Notes: generated by a model from the letters alone, not told the origin. 19,410 nt of DNA from WS-11 sp035275545 (GCA_035275545.1 DATEMP010000043.1:1-19410); one strand, 5' to 3'; positions 1-7,775 are shown, counted from the first letter of the stretch. Translations and numbers: made by a program.

Positions 1-2
1 CC

Positions 3-1238
3 CTCACCGCGTGGGGCTGCGGCTCGGCCGCGCGCGGTGGCGTCACGCTGCGCTTCTGGGCGATGGGGCGCGAGGGAGAAGTGGTCCAGGAGCTGGTGCG
101 CGACTTCGAGCGCGAGAACCCCGGCGTGCGAGTGCGGGTGCAGCAGATCCCCTGGTCGGCCGCCCACGAGAAGCTGCTCACCGCCTTCGTGGGCGAGGCG
201 ACACCCGACATCGCCCAGCTCGGCAACACCTGGATCCCGGAGTTCGCGGCGCTGCGGGCGCTCGAACCGCTCGGGCCCCGGCTGGCGCAGTCGGCGATCG
301 CCGAGAGCTCGTACTTCGGCGGCATCTGGAACACGAACGTCGTGGACCGCGAGCTCTACGGCCTGCCGTGGTACGTGGACACGCGGGTGCTCTTCTACCG
401 CAAGGACCTGTTCGCCCGCGCCGGGTATCCGGCGATGCCGTCGCGCTGGGATGAATGGCGCGAGGCGCTGTCGGCGGTCAAGCGGCAGGCGGGAACCTCC
501 GGCTACGCGCTGTTCCTGCCGCCCAACGAGTTCGAGCCGCTGCTGGTGCTGGGCGCCTCGGCCGGGGCGCCGTTCCTCGCCGACGACGGCACGCGGGGCG
601 CGTTCTCGGAGCCGCGCTTCCGGCGCGCGTTCGACTACTACGCGAGCATGTTCCGGGACCAGCTCGCGCCGCCGCTCCGCAACAACGAGGTCGCGAACAT
701 CTACCAGGAGTTCGAGCGCGGCTACTTCGCCGCCTACATCACCGGCCCCTGGAACCTGGGCGAGTTCGAGCGGCGGCTGCCGGCGAACCTCCAGGGCGCG
801 TGGGCGACCGCGCCGATGCCCGGGCCCGATGGCCCGGGCGCCTCGCTCGCGGGCGGGGCGAGCCTGGTCGTGTTCAAGGGCTCGCGCCACAAGCAGGAGG
901 CGTGGCGCCTGGTCGAGTTCCTCTCTCGCCCGGAGCAGCAGCTGCGCTTCTACCGCCTGACCGGCGACCTGCCGGCGCGCCGGGAGGCGTGGGCCGACAC
1001 CGCGCTCGCGCGTGACCCGCGCATCCGCGCCTTCGGCGATCAGCTCGCGCGCACGGTGGCGATGCCGGCGGTGCCGGAGTGGGAGCTGATCGCCAACCGC
1101 CTGCGCGACTACGCCGAGAAGGTGGTGCGTGGCGGGGCGCGGGCCGACTCGACGCTGGCGGAGCTCGACCGCGACGTCGACCGGCTGCTCGAGAAGCGGC
1201 GCTGGCTGATTGCGCGCGCGCACGCGGGGACGCCATGA
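3..1238 (+). CDS. ABC transporter sugar-binding lipoprotein (5' partial)
   Basis: Extracellular solute-binding protein of the SBP_bac_1/8 (MalE-like) family, which captures a sugar in the periplasm and hands it to the permeases. The frame is open from base 3 to the TGA at 1236-1238, so the true start is upstream of the window; ATG 61-63 lies inside the mature domain and is not the start. The first codons read LTAWGCGS: a Cys at 18-20 after hydrophobic residues looks like the end of a lipoprotein signal, though the lipobox is imperfect. Family hallmarks are TLRFWAMGREGEVV near the N-terminus, TPDIAQLGNTWIPEF, and YGLPWYVDTRVLFYRKDLF followed by a DEW motif. It overlaps the first permease by ATGA. 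Sophoro-oligosaccharide specificity is only inferred from the GH144 and GH94 genes downstream, because Listeria beta-1,2-glucan loci also use an ABC binding protein. Confidence 0.93.
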   Translation, partial: LTAWGCGSAARGGVTLRFWAMGREGEVVQELVRDFERENPGVRVRVQQIPWSAAHEKLLTAFVGEATPDIAQLGNTWIPEFAALRALEPLGPRLAQSAIAESSYFGGIWNTNVVDRELYGLPWYVDTRVLFYRKDLFARAGYPAMPSRWDEWREALSAVKRQAGTSGYALFLPPNEFEPLLVLGASAGAPFLADDGTRGAFSEPRFRRAFDYYASMFRDQLAPPLRNNEVANIYQEFERGYFAAYITGPWNLGEFERRLPANLQGAWATAPMPGPDGPGASLAGGASLVVFKGSRHKQEAWRLVEFLSRPEQQLRFYRLTGDLPARREAWADTALARDPRIRAFGDQLARTVAMPAVPEWELIANRLRDYAEKVVRGGARADSTLAELDRDVDRLLEKRRWLIARAHAGTP

Positions 1239-2122
1239 GCGGGATCGAGAGCGCGCAGTCGCGGGCGGGGTGGTGGTTCGCGAGCCCGGCGCTCGCGCTC
1301 ATCGGGCTCTTCTTCTTCGTCCCGGTGATCGCGGGGCTGGTGCTGAGCCTCACCGACTTCGACATCTACGCGATCGCGTCGCCGGACACCGCGCGGTTCG
1401 TGGGGCTCGCCAACTTCGCCGCGATCTTCCGCGACCCGGTGTTCTGGATCGCGCTCCGCAACACCATGTTCTTCGTGCTGGTGGGCGGGCCGCTCACGGT
1501 GATCGTGTCGCTGAGTGCCGCCCTGCTGGTGAACTCGAAGCTCGCGCGCGCCCCGGGCTTCTTCCGCTCGCTCTACTTCGTTCCGGTGGTGACGACGCTG
1601 GTGGCGATGTCGGTGGTGTTCCGATACCTCTATCACCCGCACTACGGGCTCATCAATCACGTGCTGGGGCTGGTGGGGATCGGGCCCATCGACTGGCTCG
1701 GCGATCCGCGCTGGGCGATGCCCGCGATCGTCCTGCTCAACGTGTGGAAGAAGTTCGGATACAACATGCTCATCCTGCTCGCCGGCCTGCGCGCCATCCC
1801 CGACGATCTCTACGAGGCGGCGGCGCTGGACGGCGCCGGGTGGTGGGCGCGGCTGCGCAACGTGACCATCCCGGGCCTGGCGCCCACGCTGCTGTTCGTC
1901 TCGATCATGACGATGATCGAGCAGTTCCAGCTGTTCGCCGAGCCCTACGTGATGACCCAGGGCGGTCCCTTGAAAAGCACGACCAGCATCGTGCTGCTCA
2001 TGTACGAGGAGGGCTTCCGCTGGTGGCGCATGGGCTACGCGGCGGCGATCGCGTTCGTGCTGTTCGTCATCATGCTGATCGCCACCATGGTGCAGCTCCG
2101 GATCCAGCGGGAGCGGGCATGA
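1235..2122 (+). CDS. ABC sugar permease, MalF/UgpA-type
   Basis: Inner-membrane subunit of the importer (295 aa). It has about six hydrophobic segments, beginning with one around residues 13-38 (FASPALALIGLFFFVPVIAG). The cytoplasmic EAA loop that docks on the ATPase is clear: E194-A-A, D199, G200, then a VTIPGL ending near residue 214. Start chosen at ATG 1235, which overlaps the stop of the binding protein as ATGA; the upstream in-frame extension would run through the binding-protein gene and has no family similarity. The C-terminus again overlaps the next gene by ATGA. The family works as a heterodimer with the second permease. No ATPase gene is in the window, so a shared MsmK/MalK-type ATPase encoded elsewhere, or one upstream, is needed. 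Confidence 0.95.
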   Translation: MSGIESAQSRAGWWFASPALALIGLFFFVPVIAGLVLSLTDFDIYAIASPDTARFVGLANFAAIFRDPVFWIALRNTMFFVLVGGPLTVIVSLSAALLVNSKLARAPGFFRSLYFVPVVTTLVAMSVVFRYLYHPHYGLINHVLGLVGIGPIDWLGDPRWAMPAIVLLNVWKKFGYNMLILLAGLRAIPDDLYEAAALDGAGWWARLRNVTIPGLAPTLLFVSIMTMIEQFQLFAEPYVMTQGGPLKSTTSIVLLMYEEGFRWWRMGYAAAIAFVLFVIMLIATMVQLRIQRERA

Positions 2123-2940
2123 AGCGCCTCCTGCCGTCGATCGTCGTGAACGCGATGCTGGTGCTGGGCGCGATCGTCACCGCCACGCCGCTGCTCTGGA
2201 TGCTCTCGGCGTCGTTCATGCCCGCCGGGCAGTCGAACCAGCTCCCGCCGCGGCTGCTGCCGAGCCCGCCCACGCTCGAGCACTATGCGACGCTGTTCAC
2301 CAGCCTCGACCTGGCCAAGAACCTCGGCAACAGCCTCGCAATCGCGACCGCGTCGACGCTGCTGTGCGTGCTGCTCTGCGGCATGGCCGGCTACGCGTTC
2401 GCGCGGCTCGAGTTCAAAGGGCGCGAGCGCGTGTTCCAGCTGCTGGTGATGGGCATGCTGATCCCCGCGCAGGTGGGCATGCTGCCGCTGTTCCTGCTGC
2501 TCAAGGCGATGGGCCTGGTCAACACCGTGATCGGCGTGGTGATCCCGATGATGGCGCCGATCTTCGGGATCTTCATGGTGCGCCAGTTCGCGCTCGGTAT
2601 CCCGCGCGAGCTGATGGACGCCGCCCGCGTGGATGGCGCGAGCGAGTGGCGGATCTACTGGCGGATCGTGATGCCGCTGCTCCGCCCGATCCTCGCCACG
2701 CTCGCGATCTTCATCTTCCTCTCGAGCTGGAACGACTTCCTGTGGCCGCTGATCGTGCTGAGCGACGACGCGCGCTACACGCTCCCGGTCGCGCTCGCCA
2801 ACCTCTCGGGCGAGCACGTGCAGGACACCGAGCTCATGATGGCGGGTGCGGTGCTCACGGTGATGCCCGTGCTGCTGGTGTTCCTGTTCCTGCAGCGCCA
2901 CTACGTGCGCGGCCTGCTGCTGGGCGGCGTCAAGGGTTGA
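2119..2940 (+). CDS. ABC sugar permease, MalG/UgpE-type
   Basis: Second inner-membrane subunit (273 aa). A hydrophobic N-terminal segment (residues 8-31) is followed by the MalG-type signature LLWMLSASFMPAG and then further membrane segments. The EAA loop is present in the common DAA form: D167-A-A, D172, G173, followed by WRIVMPLLRP. The C-terminal RHYVRGLLLGGVKG is typical of CUT1-family MalG-like permeases, which mostly import oligosaccharides. Start at ATG 2119 overlaps the first permease stop by ATGA. Its TGA (2938-2940) shares one base with the ATG of the next gene, so that exported enzyme is co-translated with the transporter. Confidence 0.95.
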   Translation: MKRLLPSIVVNAMLVLGAIVTATPLLWMLSASFMPAGQSNQLPPRLLPSPPTLEHYATLFTSLDLAKNLGNSLAIATASTLLCVLLCGMAGYAFARLEFKGRERVFQLLVMGMLIPAQVGMLPLFLLLKAMGLVNTVIGVVIPMMAPIFGIFMVRQFALGIPRELMDAARVDGASEWRIYWRIVMPLLRPILATLAIFIFLSSWNDFLWPLIVLSDDARYTLPVALANLSGEHVQDTELMMAGAVLTVMPVLLVFLFLQRHYVRGLLLGGVKG

Positions 2941-5900
2941 TGCGCCGGCGGCTACTGCTTCTGCTGGCGCTCGCCGGGATGGTGCCCGCCGTGGCGGGGG
3001 CCGCGGACTCCACGGTGGTGGTGGATCGCTTCGAGGACGTCTCCGCCTGGACCGCCCATCCCGCCGAGGGCGTGACGCTCGACTTGAAGTCCGACGCCGG
3101 CGAGCACGGGCAGGCGCTGCGCATGGACGTTCACTTCACGCGCGGTACCGGCTACGCGGTCGCCCGGCGCGCGGTGTCGCTCGATCTTCCCGCCGATTAC
3201 GTGTTCCGGTTCCGCATGCGCGGGAACATCCCGACCAACGCGCTCGAGTTCAAGCTGGTGGACTCGACCGGCAACAACGTGTGGTGGTACGTGCGGCGCG
3301 ACCTCGAGTTCCCGCGCGAGTGGCGCACCATCAGCACCCGCAAGCGCCAGATCCGGTTCGCGTGGGGCCCGGCGGGAGGGGGCGAGATCCGGCACGTCGC
3401 GGCGATCGAGATCGCGGTGACCGCGGGCGAGGGCGGCGCCGGCTCGGTGTGGCTCGACGACTTCACGCTCGAGCCGCTGGCGGCGGATTCGACGATGCCG
3501 CCGGTGGTGGCGCGGGCGTCGAGCGAGGCTCCCGGCAAGTCGGCGGCGCGGGCCGTGGACGGAGATCGTGGGACCGAGTGGCGACCGGTCGCGTCGGATG
3601 CCCTGCCGTGGATCGAGCTCGACCTCGGTCGCCCGCGTGAGTTCGGCGGCCTCGACCTGCGATGGGCGCCTGACGGCCAGCTCACCGACTACACGGTGGC
3701 GTTCTCGCTCGACAGCGTCACGTGGACCGGCGCCGATACCGTGCGGGCCGGCAACGGCGGCCGGGATCCCCTGTACCTTCCGGAGAGCGAGGCGCGGTTC
3801 GTGCGGGTGAGCGCGCTGCGACCGGTCGGACGCCGGAACGTGGAGCTGCTCGAAGCGACGGTTCAGCCGCTCGACTGGACGACCACCCCCGAGACGTACT
3901 TCACCGCGCTCGCGCGCGACGCGACGCGCGGCGCGTTCCCCAGGCCCTACGTGGGTGAGCAGTGCGCCTGGTCGGTGATCGGTCCCGATGCCGGGCACGA
4001 GGAGGCGCTGCTCAGCGAGGACGGGATGGTGGAGACCGGCAAGCGCCAGTTCTCGATCGAGCCTTTCCTTCGCACCGAGGGCGGGCTCGCGACCTGGGCT
4101 GACGTCACGGTGTCGCAGTCGCTCGCCGGCGGGGCGCTGCCCGAGCCGGTGGTCCGCTGGGCGAGCCCGTTCGCAACGATGCGGGTGAGCTGCAAGGCGT
4201 ACGGCGACACCGCCGACCCGCGGGTGCGCGCCATCTACGAGATCGTGAACCCGCGGGCGACGGCACAGCGGATGACGCTCTACCTGGCGCTCCGGCCCTT
4301 CCAGGTGAACCCGCCCTGGCAGAACATCGGCTTCGCGGGCGGCACCGCGCGCGTGTTTCGCGTCGGTCGCGAGGGTCCGATCGTCACGGTGAACGGTGAC
4401 CGGCGGATCGTCGTCGACACACCCATCACGCGTTTCTTCGGGATGGAGTCCGACGACGGGGATCTGGTCGAAGCACTGCGGGCGGAGCATCTCCCTTCGG
4501 CGTCGGCGGCCGTGAACCCGAAAGGCTTCGCGTGCGGGGTGCTGGTGTTCGACCTCACCGTGCCGGCGGGTGACTCGAGCCGCGTGGAGCTGCGGATCCC
4601 TCTGCGCTCGAAGTCATCCGAGAGCTCGCGCCTCTCGGTCGCCGATCGTCCGGAGCGGAATCTCAGGCGTGTCGGTTTGGTCGCGCCCGGATCGGCGCGT
4701 GAGGTGGTGGAGACGCTCTACGCCCAGCTCGGCTGGATCCTGGTCAACCGCGACGGCGGCGCGATCCAGCCCGGCTCGCGCAACTACGACCGCTCGTGGA
4801 TCCGCGACGGGGCGCTCACCTCGTCGGCCCTGCTGCGGATGGGACAGCCGGACGTGGTCCGGGACTTCATCGAGTGGTTCGCGCCGTTCCAGTACGAGAA
4901 CGGCAAGATCCCCTGCTGCGCGAGCGACAAGGGGCCGGACCCGGTCACCGAGAACGACAGTCACGGGCAGTTCATCGGGCTGGTCGCCGAGTTTCACCGG
5001 CATACCGGTGACCGGTCGCTGGTCGAGCGCATGTGGCCGCACGTCGCGGCGGCGGTCGCGCACATGGACTCGCTGCGCGGTCAGCGCCGCACCGCCGAGT
5101 GGCGGGCGCCGGACAAACGCAAGTTCTTCGGCCTGCTGACGCCGTCGATCAGCCACGAGGGCTATCCAAACCCGATGCATTCGTACTGGGACGACTTCTT
5201 CGCCTACCAGGGCTACACGGACGCTGGGTATCTCGCCGGCGTGCTCGGTCGCATGGCGGAGCGACGGCGGATCGCGGCGTCGCGCGAAACGTTCGCCCGT
5301 GACCTGGCCGCGTCGGTGAAGGCGGCGATGGCGGAGAAGAAGCTCGACTACGTGCCCGGCTGCGCCGAGCTCGGCGACTTCGACGCCACCTCGACCACGG
5401 TCGCGCTCGAGCCCACCGGCGCCGTGGACCTGCTTCCGGACCTCGCGATCCGCAGGACGTTCGAGCGCTACTGGAAGTTCTTCACCGACCGCCGCGACGG
5501 GAAGATCGAATGGGACGGCTTCACGCCCTACGAGATGCGCGTGATCGGCTCGTTCGTCCGTCTCGGCTGGCGTGACCGCGCGAACCAGGCACTCCAGTGG
5601 TTCATGGACTATCGCAACCCGCCCGGCTGGCGCCAGTGGGGCGAGGTGGCCTACCGCGAGAAGCGCGCGCCGAAATACGTCGGCGACATCCCGCACACCT
5701 GGGTGGGCTCGGATTTCGTGCGCTCGGTGGTCGACATGTTCGTCTACGAGCGGGGCCGCGACAGCGCGCTGGTGGTCGCGGCCGGCGTGCCGTGGGCGTG
5801 GGTCGCGGATTCGGCCGGCTTGGCGGTGCACGGGCTGCGGACCACCTCGGGGCCCGTGTCCTACACCATGCGCGCGCGGGCGGAGACCGTGGAGGTCTCG

Positions 5901-6062
5901 CTCGAGCCCGGCCCGCGCCTGCCGCGCGGTGGCATCGTCGTGATCCCGCCCGCACGCCGGCCGTTCACCCGCGCGACCGTCAACGGTGTGGACACCCGTG
6001 TCAACGCCGAGGGCGGTGTCGTGGTCCGCGCGCTCCCGGCGCGCGTCGTGATGAGCCCGTAG
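2940..6062 (+). CDS. Exported discoidin-domain protein with six-hairpin glycosidase-like region
   Basis: Protein of 1040 aa. Residues 1-21 are a signal peptide (MRRR, a Leu run, AVAGA). Residues about 25-180 form a beta-sandwich resembling family-11-type carbohydrate-binding domains (VDRFEDVSAW to GSVWLDDFTLEPL). Residues about 185-315 are an F5/8 type C (discoidin) domain, with WIELDLG and FVRVSALRPVG motifs. After a beta-rich linker, residues about 575-960 look like an (alpha/alpha)6 six-hairpin catalytic domain. It contains RNYDRSWIRDG (W620, R622, D623), similar to the W-x-R-D substrate site of GH15-type enzymes, plus GKIPCCASDKG and TENDSHGQF. A C-terminal beta-sandwich follows. Start ATG 2940 overlaps the permease stop. 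I do not recognise a characterised family or substrate; the transporter context suggests oligosaccharide trimming in the periplasm or outside. A glycoside hydrolase is likely but not proven. Confidence 0.85.
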   Translation: MRRRLLLLLALAGMVPAVAGAADSTVVVDRFEDVSAWTAHPAEGVTLDLKSDAGEHGQALRMDVHFTRGTGYAVARRAVSLDLPADYVFRFRMRGNIPTNALEFKLVDSTGNNVWWYVRRDLEFPREWRTISTRKRQIRFAWGPAGGGEIRHVAAIEIAVTAGEGGAGSVWLDDFTLEPLAADSTMPPVVARASSEAPGKSAARAVDGDRGTEWRPVASDALPWIELDLGRPREFGGLDLRWAPDGQLTDYTVAFSLDSVTWTGADTVRAGNGGRDPLYLPESEARFVRVSALRPVGRRNVELLEATVQPLDWTTTPETYFTALARDATRGAFPRPYVGEQCAWSVIGPDAGHEEALLSEDGMVETGKRQFSIEPFLRTEGGLATWADVTVSQSLAGGALPEPVVRWASPFATMRVSCKAYGDTADPRVRAIYEIVNPRATAQRMTLYLALRPFQVNPPWQNIGFAGGTARVFRVGREGPIVTVNGDRRIVVDTPITRFFGMESDDGDLVEALRAEHLPSASAAVNPKGFACGVLVFDLTVPAGDSSRVELRIPLRSKSSESSRLSVADRPERNLRRVGLVAPGSAREVVETLYAQLGWILVNRDGGAIQPGSRNYDRSWIRDGALTSSALLRMGQPDVVRDFIEWFAPFQYENGKIPCCASDKGPDPVTENDSHGQFIGLVAEFHRHTGDRSLVERMWPHVAAAVAHMDSLRGQRRTAEWRAPDKRKFFGLLTPSISHEGYPNPMHSYWDDFFAYQGYTDAGYLAGVLGRMAERRRIAASRETFARDLAASVKAAMAEKKLDYVPGCAELGDFDATSTTVALEPTGAVDLLPDLAIRRTFERYWKFFTDRRDGKIEWDGFTPYEMRVIGSFVRLGWRDRANQALQWFMDYRNPPGWRQWGEVAYREKRAPKYVGDIPHTWVGSDFVRSVVDMFVYERGRDSALVVAAGVPWAWVADSAGLAVHGLRTTSGPVSYTMRARAETVEVSLEPGPRLPRGGIVVIPPARRPFTRATVNGVDTRVNAEGGVVVRALPARVVMSP

Positions 6063-6081
6063 TCACCCGTGCCGGCGCAGG

Positions 6082-6105
6082 TGAACATGCCGCGCGGCAT
6101 GTTCA
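6082..6105. repeat. 24-bp perfect palindrome (P1)
   Basis: Half-site TGAACATGCCGC followed directly by its exact reverse complement; the centre lies between 6093 and 6094. Its outer core AACATGCC...GGCATGTT is shared with palindrome P4. It lies 20 bases after the stop of the discoidin protein. Confidence 0.9.
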
Positions 6106-6122
6106 TCCGCCCCGGGGCGGAT
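6105..6122. repeat. 18-bp perfect palindrome (P2)
   Basis: Reads ATCCGCCCC then its exact reverse complement. It abuts P1, sharing base 6105, and has the CCCCGGGG centre also found in P3 and P4. Confidence 0.88.
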
Positions 6123-6142
6123 AACTCTCCCCGGGGAAAGTT
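6123..6142. repeat. 20-bp near-perfect palindrome (P3)
   Basis: Reads AACTCTCCCC then GGGGAAAGTT. Nine of ten base pairs match; the C6127/A6138 pair is the exception. It starts at the base after P2 ends and again has a CCCCGGGG centre. Confidence 0.85.
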
Positions 6143-6157
6143 CAATCTGAAACACTC

Positions 6158-6177
6158 AACATGCCCCGGGGCATGTT
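6158..6177. repeat. 20-bp perfect palindrome (P4)
   Basis: Half-site AACATGCCCC followed by its exact reverse complement. It shares AACATGCC with P1 and CCCCGGGG with P2 and P3. Its last base is also the last base of the GH1 stop codon on the - strand. A 15-base spacer (6143-6157) separates it from P3. Confidence 0.9.
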
Positions 6178-7547
6178 CACCCGGCAGCCGTCGGCACCGG
6201 CTCCGCCAGCACGGCGCCATTGCTCCGCACCACCTCCCGGTAGAACGCCCCGCTCCCCTTGAGCGTCCGCACCTGCGTCGCGTATTCCACGTGATACAGC
6301 CCGAAGCGCAGCGTGTACCCGTTGGCCCACTCGAAGTTGTCGAGCAGCGACCAGGCGAAGTAGCCGCGCACGTCCACGCCCATTCGAATTGCCTCGCGCA
6401 CCGCCAGCAGGTGCTCGCGGTAGTAGCTCACCCGTAGGGGGTCGTCGACGCGGCCGTCGAGCGCGCTCTCGGGGTCCGCGAACGCGGCGCCATTCTCCGT
6501 GACGTACAACGGCACGGGGCCGTAGCGCTCGCGCATCCAGAGCAGCGTGCGCGTCAGGCCGGGCGGGTGCACCTCCCAGCCGGTCTCCATGGTGACCGCG
6601 CCCTCCACGGCGACCGGGCTCACCCGCGGCGGGAGCGCATGCGCGTCGTGAGCGACCACCCGCCGCGTGTAGTAGTTCACGCCGATGAAGTCCACCGGCT
6701 CGCGCATCCGCGCCAGGTCCTCGCTCGCGAACTCCTGCCAGGCCTCGCCGAAGATCTCGCCCATCTCCTCCGGGTAGCGTCCGAAGAACACCGGGTCCAG
6801 GTGCCAGGCGTTGTTGTAGACGTCGGCGCGGCGCGCGGCGGCGAGGTCCTCCGGCGCGTCGGTCGCGGCATCCTTGGGCTCGAGATTCACCACCAGCCCG
6901 ATCTTCTGCTTCCAGCCGCCGCGATAGACGCGCACGGCGGCGGCGTGGGCGAGCAGCAGGTGGTGCATCGCGATCGGCGCCTCCACCGCGTTGCGATGGC
7001 CGGGGGCGTTCACGCCGTGCAGGTAGCCGGCGTCCACAATCACCCAGGGCTCGTTGATCGTGCTCCACATCGGCACGCGGTCGCCGAGGGCGCGGAACGC
7101 GAGTGCCGCGTAGTCGGCGAACCACTTCGGGCTGTCGGGATTGAGCCACCCGCCGCGATCGTCCAGCGCGGCTGGCAGGTCCCAATGGAAAAGCGTCACC
7201 GAGGGCTGGATGCCGCGGTCCAGCAGCCGGTCGATCAGGCGCGAGTAGAAGTCGAGCCCCTTGGGATTGACCCGGCCGCGCCCTTCGGGCAGGAGCCGGG
7301 TCCAGGCGAGGCTCAGCCGGTAGGCGCCGAGGCCGAGCTCCCGCACGAGATCGACATCGTCCCGCCAGCGCCGGTAGTGGTCGCAGGCGACGTCGCCGGT
7401 GTGCCCGGAGGTGATGCGGCCGGGGGTGCGGGAGAAGCGATGCCAGATGCCCGGGCCGGCCCCGTCCGCCAATGGCGAGCCCTCGATCTGGTAGGACGAG
7501 GTGGCCGCCCCCCACAGGAAGCTCGCTGGAAAGCTGGTGTCGGCCAA
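6177..7547 (-). CDS. GH1 family beta-glucosidase
   Basis: Retaining beta-glucosidase of 456 aa, a normal length for GH1. The N-terminal signature FLWGAATSSYQIEG is at residues 10-23. The acid/base is E166 in WSTINEPW and the nucleophile is E351 in YVTENG; the subsite residues of HWDLP, NYY and SLLDNFEW are also present. There is no signal peptide, so it should act in the cytoplasm, cleaving beta-linked gluco-oligosaccharides such as sophorose if the locus reading is right. The start is a TTG (7547-7545) with GAGGAGG four bases upstream, and it gives the standard GH1 N-terminus; no ATG is suitably placed. The gene is divergent from the large + operon, with a LacI-type operator between them, and ends inside the palindrome array. 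Confidence 0.96.
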   Translation of the reverse strand: MADTSFPASFLWGAATSSYQIEGSPLADGAGPGIWHRFSRTPGRITSGHTGDVACDHYRRWRDDVDLVRELGLGAYRLSLAWTRLLPEGRGRVNPKGLDFYSRLIDRLLDRGIQPSVTLFHWDLPAALDDRGGWLNPDSPKWFADYAALAFRALGDRVPMWSTINEPWVIVDAGYLHGVNAPGHRNAVEAPIAMHHLLLAHAAAVRVYRGGWKQKIGLVVNLEPKDAATDAPEDLAAARRADVYNNAWHLDPVFFGRYPEEMGEIFGEAWQEFASEDLARMREPVDFIGVNYYTRRVVAHDAHALPPRVSPVAVEGAVTMETGWEVHPPGLTRTLLWMRERYGPVPLYVTENGAAFADPESALDGRVDDPLRVSYYREHLLAVREAIRMGVDVRGYFAWSLLDNFEWANGYTLRFGLYHVEYATQVRTLKGSGAFYREVVRSNGAVLAEPVPTAAG

Positions 7548-7551
7548 TGGG

Positions 7552-7558
7552 CCTCCTC
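7552..7558 (-). promoter_or_regulatory. Ribosome-binding site deciding the TTG start of GH1
   Basis: GAGGAGG read on the - strand, four bases before the TTG at 7547-7545. The spacing is short, but the Shine-Dalgarno is strong and the resulting N-terminus fits GH1 exactly. Confidence 0.7.
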
Positions 7559-7627
7559 GGAGTGCACCGGGGGTTGCCCGGGGAGACTGGGTTGGGCGCT
7601 TGGCGACGCCCGGTCGCCCGTTGGTTC

Positions 7628-7655
7628 TTGACAGCCGCCGGACGGAATGTAATCG
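7628..7655 (+). promoter_or_regulatory. Candidate sigma-70-like promoter of surface operon
   Basis: A perfect TTGACA (7628-7633) is followed by AT-rich sequence. TAATCG at 7650-7655 gives a 16-base spacer; TGTAAT at 7648-7653 is nearer the -10 consensus but only 14 bases away. The -10 region overlaps the LacI-type operator, a common repressor arrangement. The 5' leader to the ATG at 7776 would be about 115 bases. The call is tentative because promoter consensus in this phylum is unknown. Confidence 0.4.
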
Positions 7656-7661
7656 TTTTCA
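7648..7661. promoter_or_regulatory. LacI/GalR-family operator (cre-like)
   Basis: TGTAATCGTTTTCA fits the TGWAANCGNTNWCA pattern of CcpA and many LacI-family sugar regulators at every defined position, with the central CG of that family. It sits between divergent sugar-use genes and over the candidate -10 box. The regulator is not encoded in the window. Confidence 0.65.
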
Positions 7662-7679
7662 CCGCCTGCCGCAGCGGAT

Positions 7680-7726
7680 TTGTCCGCGGAGTCCCGATTC
7701 CCGCGGAATTGTCCTCGGAGTTCCGA
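7680..7726. repeat. Direct repeat, two copies, 29-bp period
   Basis: TTGTCCGCGGAGTCCCGA (7680-7697) recurs as TTGTCCTCGGAGTTCCGA (7709-7726), 16 of 18 bases identical. A CCGCGG palindromic core lies in the first copy and again at 7702-7706. This could be a second activator or repressor site close to the start of the surface operon. Confidence 0.6.
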
Positions 7727-7762
7727 CCCTCCCGGTATCCTCTCTGACCGCGACACCATCGC

Positions 7763-7768
7763 AGGAGG
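7763..7768 (+). promoter_or_regulatory. Ribosome-binding site of CBM9-like gene
   Basis: A perfect AGGAGG seven bases before ATG 7776. It rules out the longer frame opening at TTG 7680, whose extra residues are not part of a signal peptide. Confidence 0.85.
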
Positions 7769-7775
7769 CCCCGAC

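Larger units (their letters stand above)
6063..6177. terminator. Convergent intergenic region, probable bidirectional terminator
   Basis: This stretch separates the stop of the discoidin protein (+) from the stop of the GH1 enzyme (-). Four palindromes fill most of it, and each could form a hairpin in RNA of either strand. No T-run follows the stems, so this is not a textbook intrinsic terminator. A role in ending both transcripts is inferred from the position between convergent genes. Confidence 0.5.
7548..7775. promoter_or_regulatory. Divergent control region between GH1 gene and surface operon
   Basis: These 228 bases hold no credible gene. They contain a ribosome-binding site for the GH1 gene, a TTGACA box with an overlapping LacI/GalR-type operator, a 29-bp-period direct repeat, and the Shine-Dalgarno of the CBM9-like gene. 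The base composition around 7640-7660 is more AT-rich than the rest of the window, as expected for a promoter. Confidence 0.7.

Noticed and set aside
63..1238. ATG-started version of the sugar-binding protein
   Set aside because: The frame is open upstream to the window edge and encodes a Cys-containing lipoprotein end and the first strand of the mature fold, so the real start is outside.
7680..7775. In-frame N-terminal extension of the CBM9-like protein from TTG 7680
   Set aside because: The extra 32 residues lie in the control region and would bury the signal peptide. ATG 7776 has a perfect AGGAGG at good spacing.
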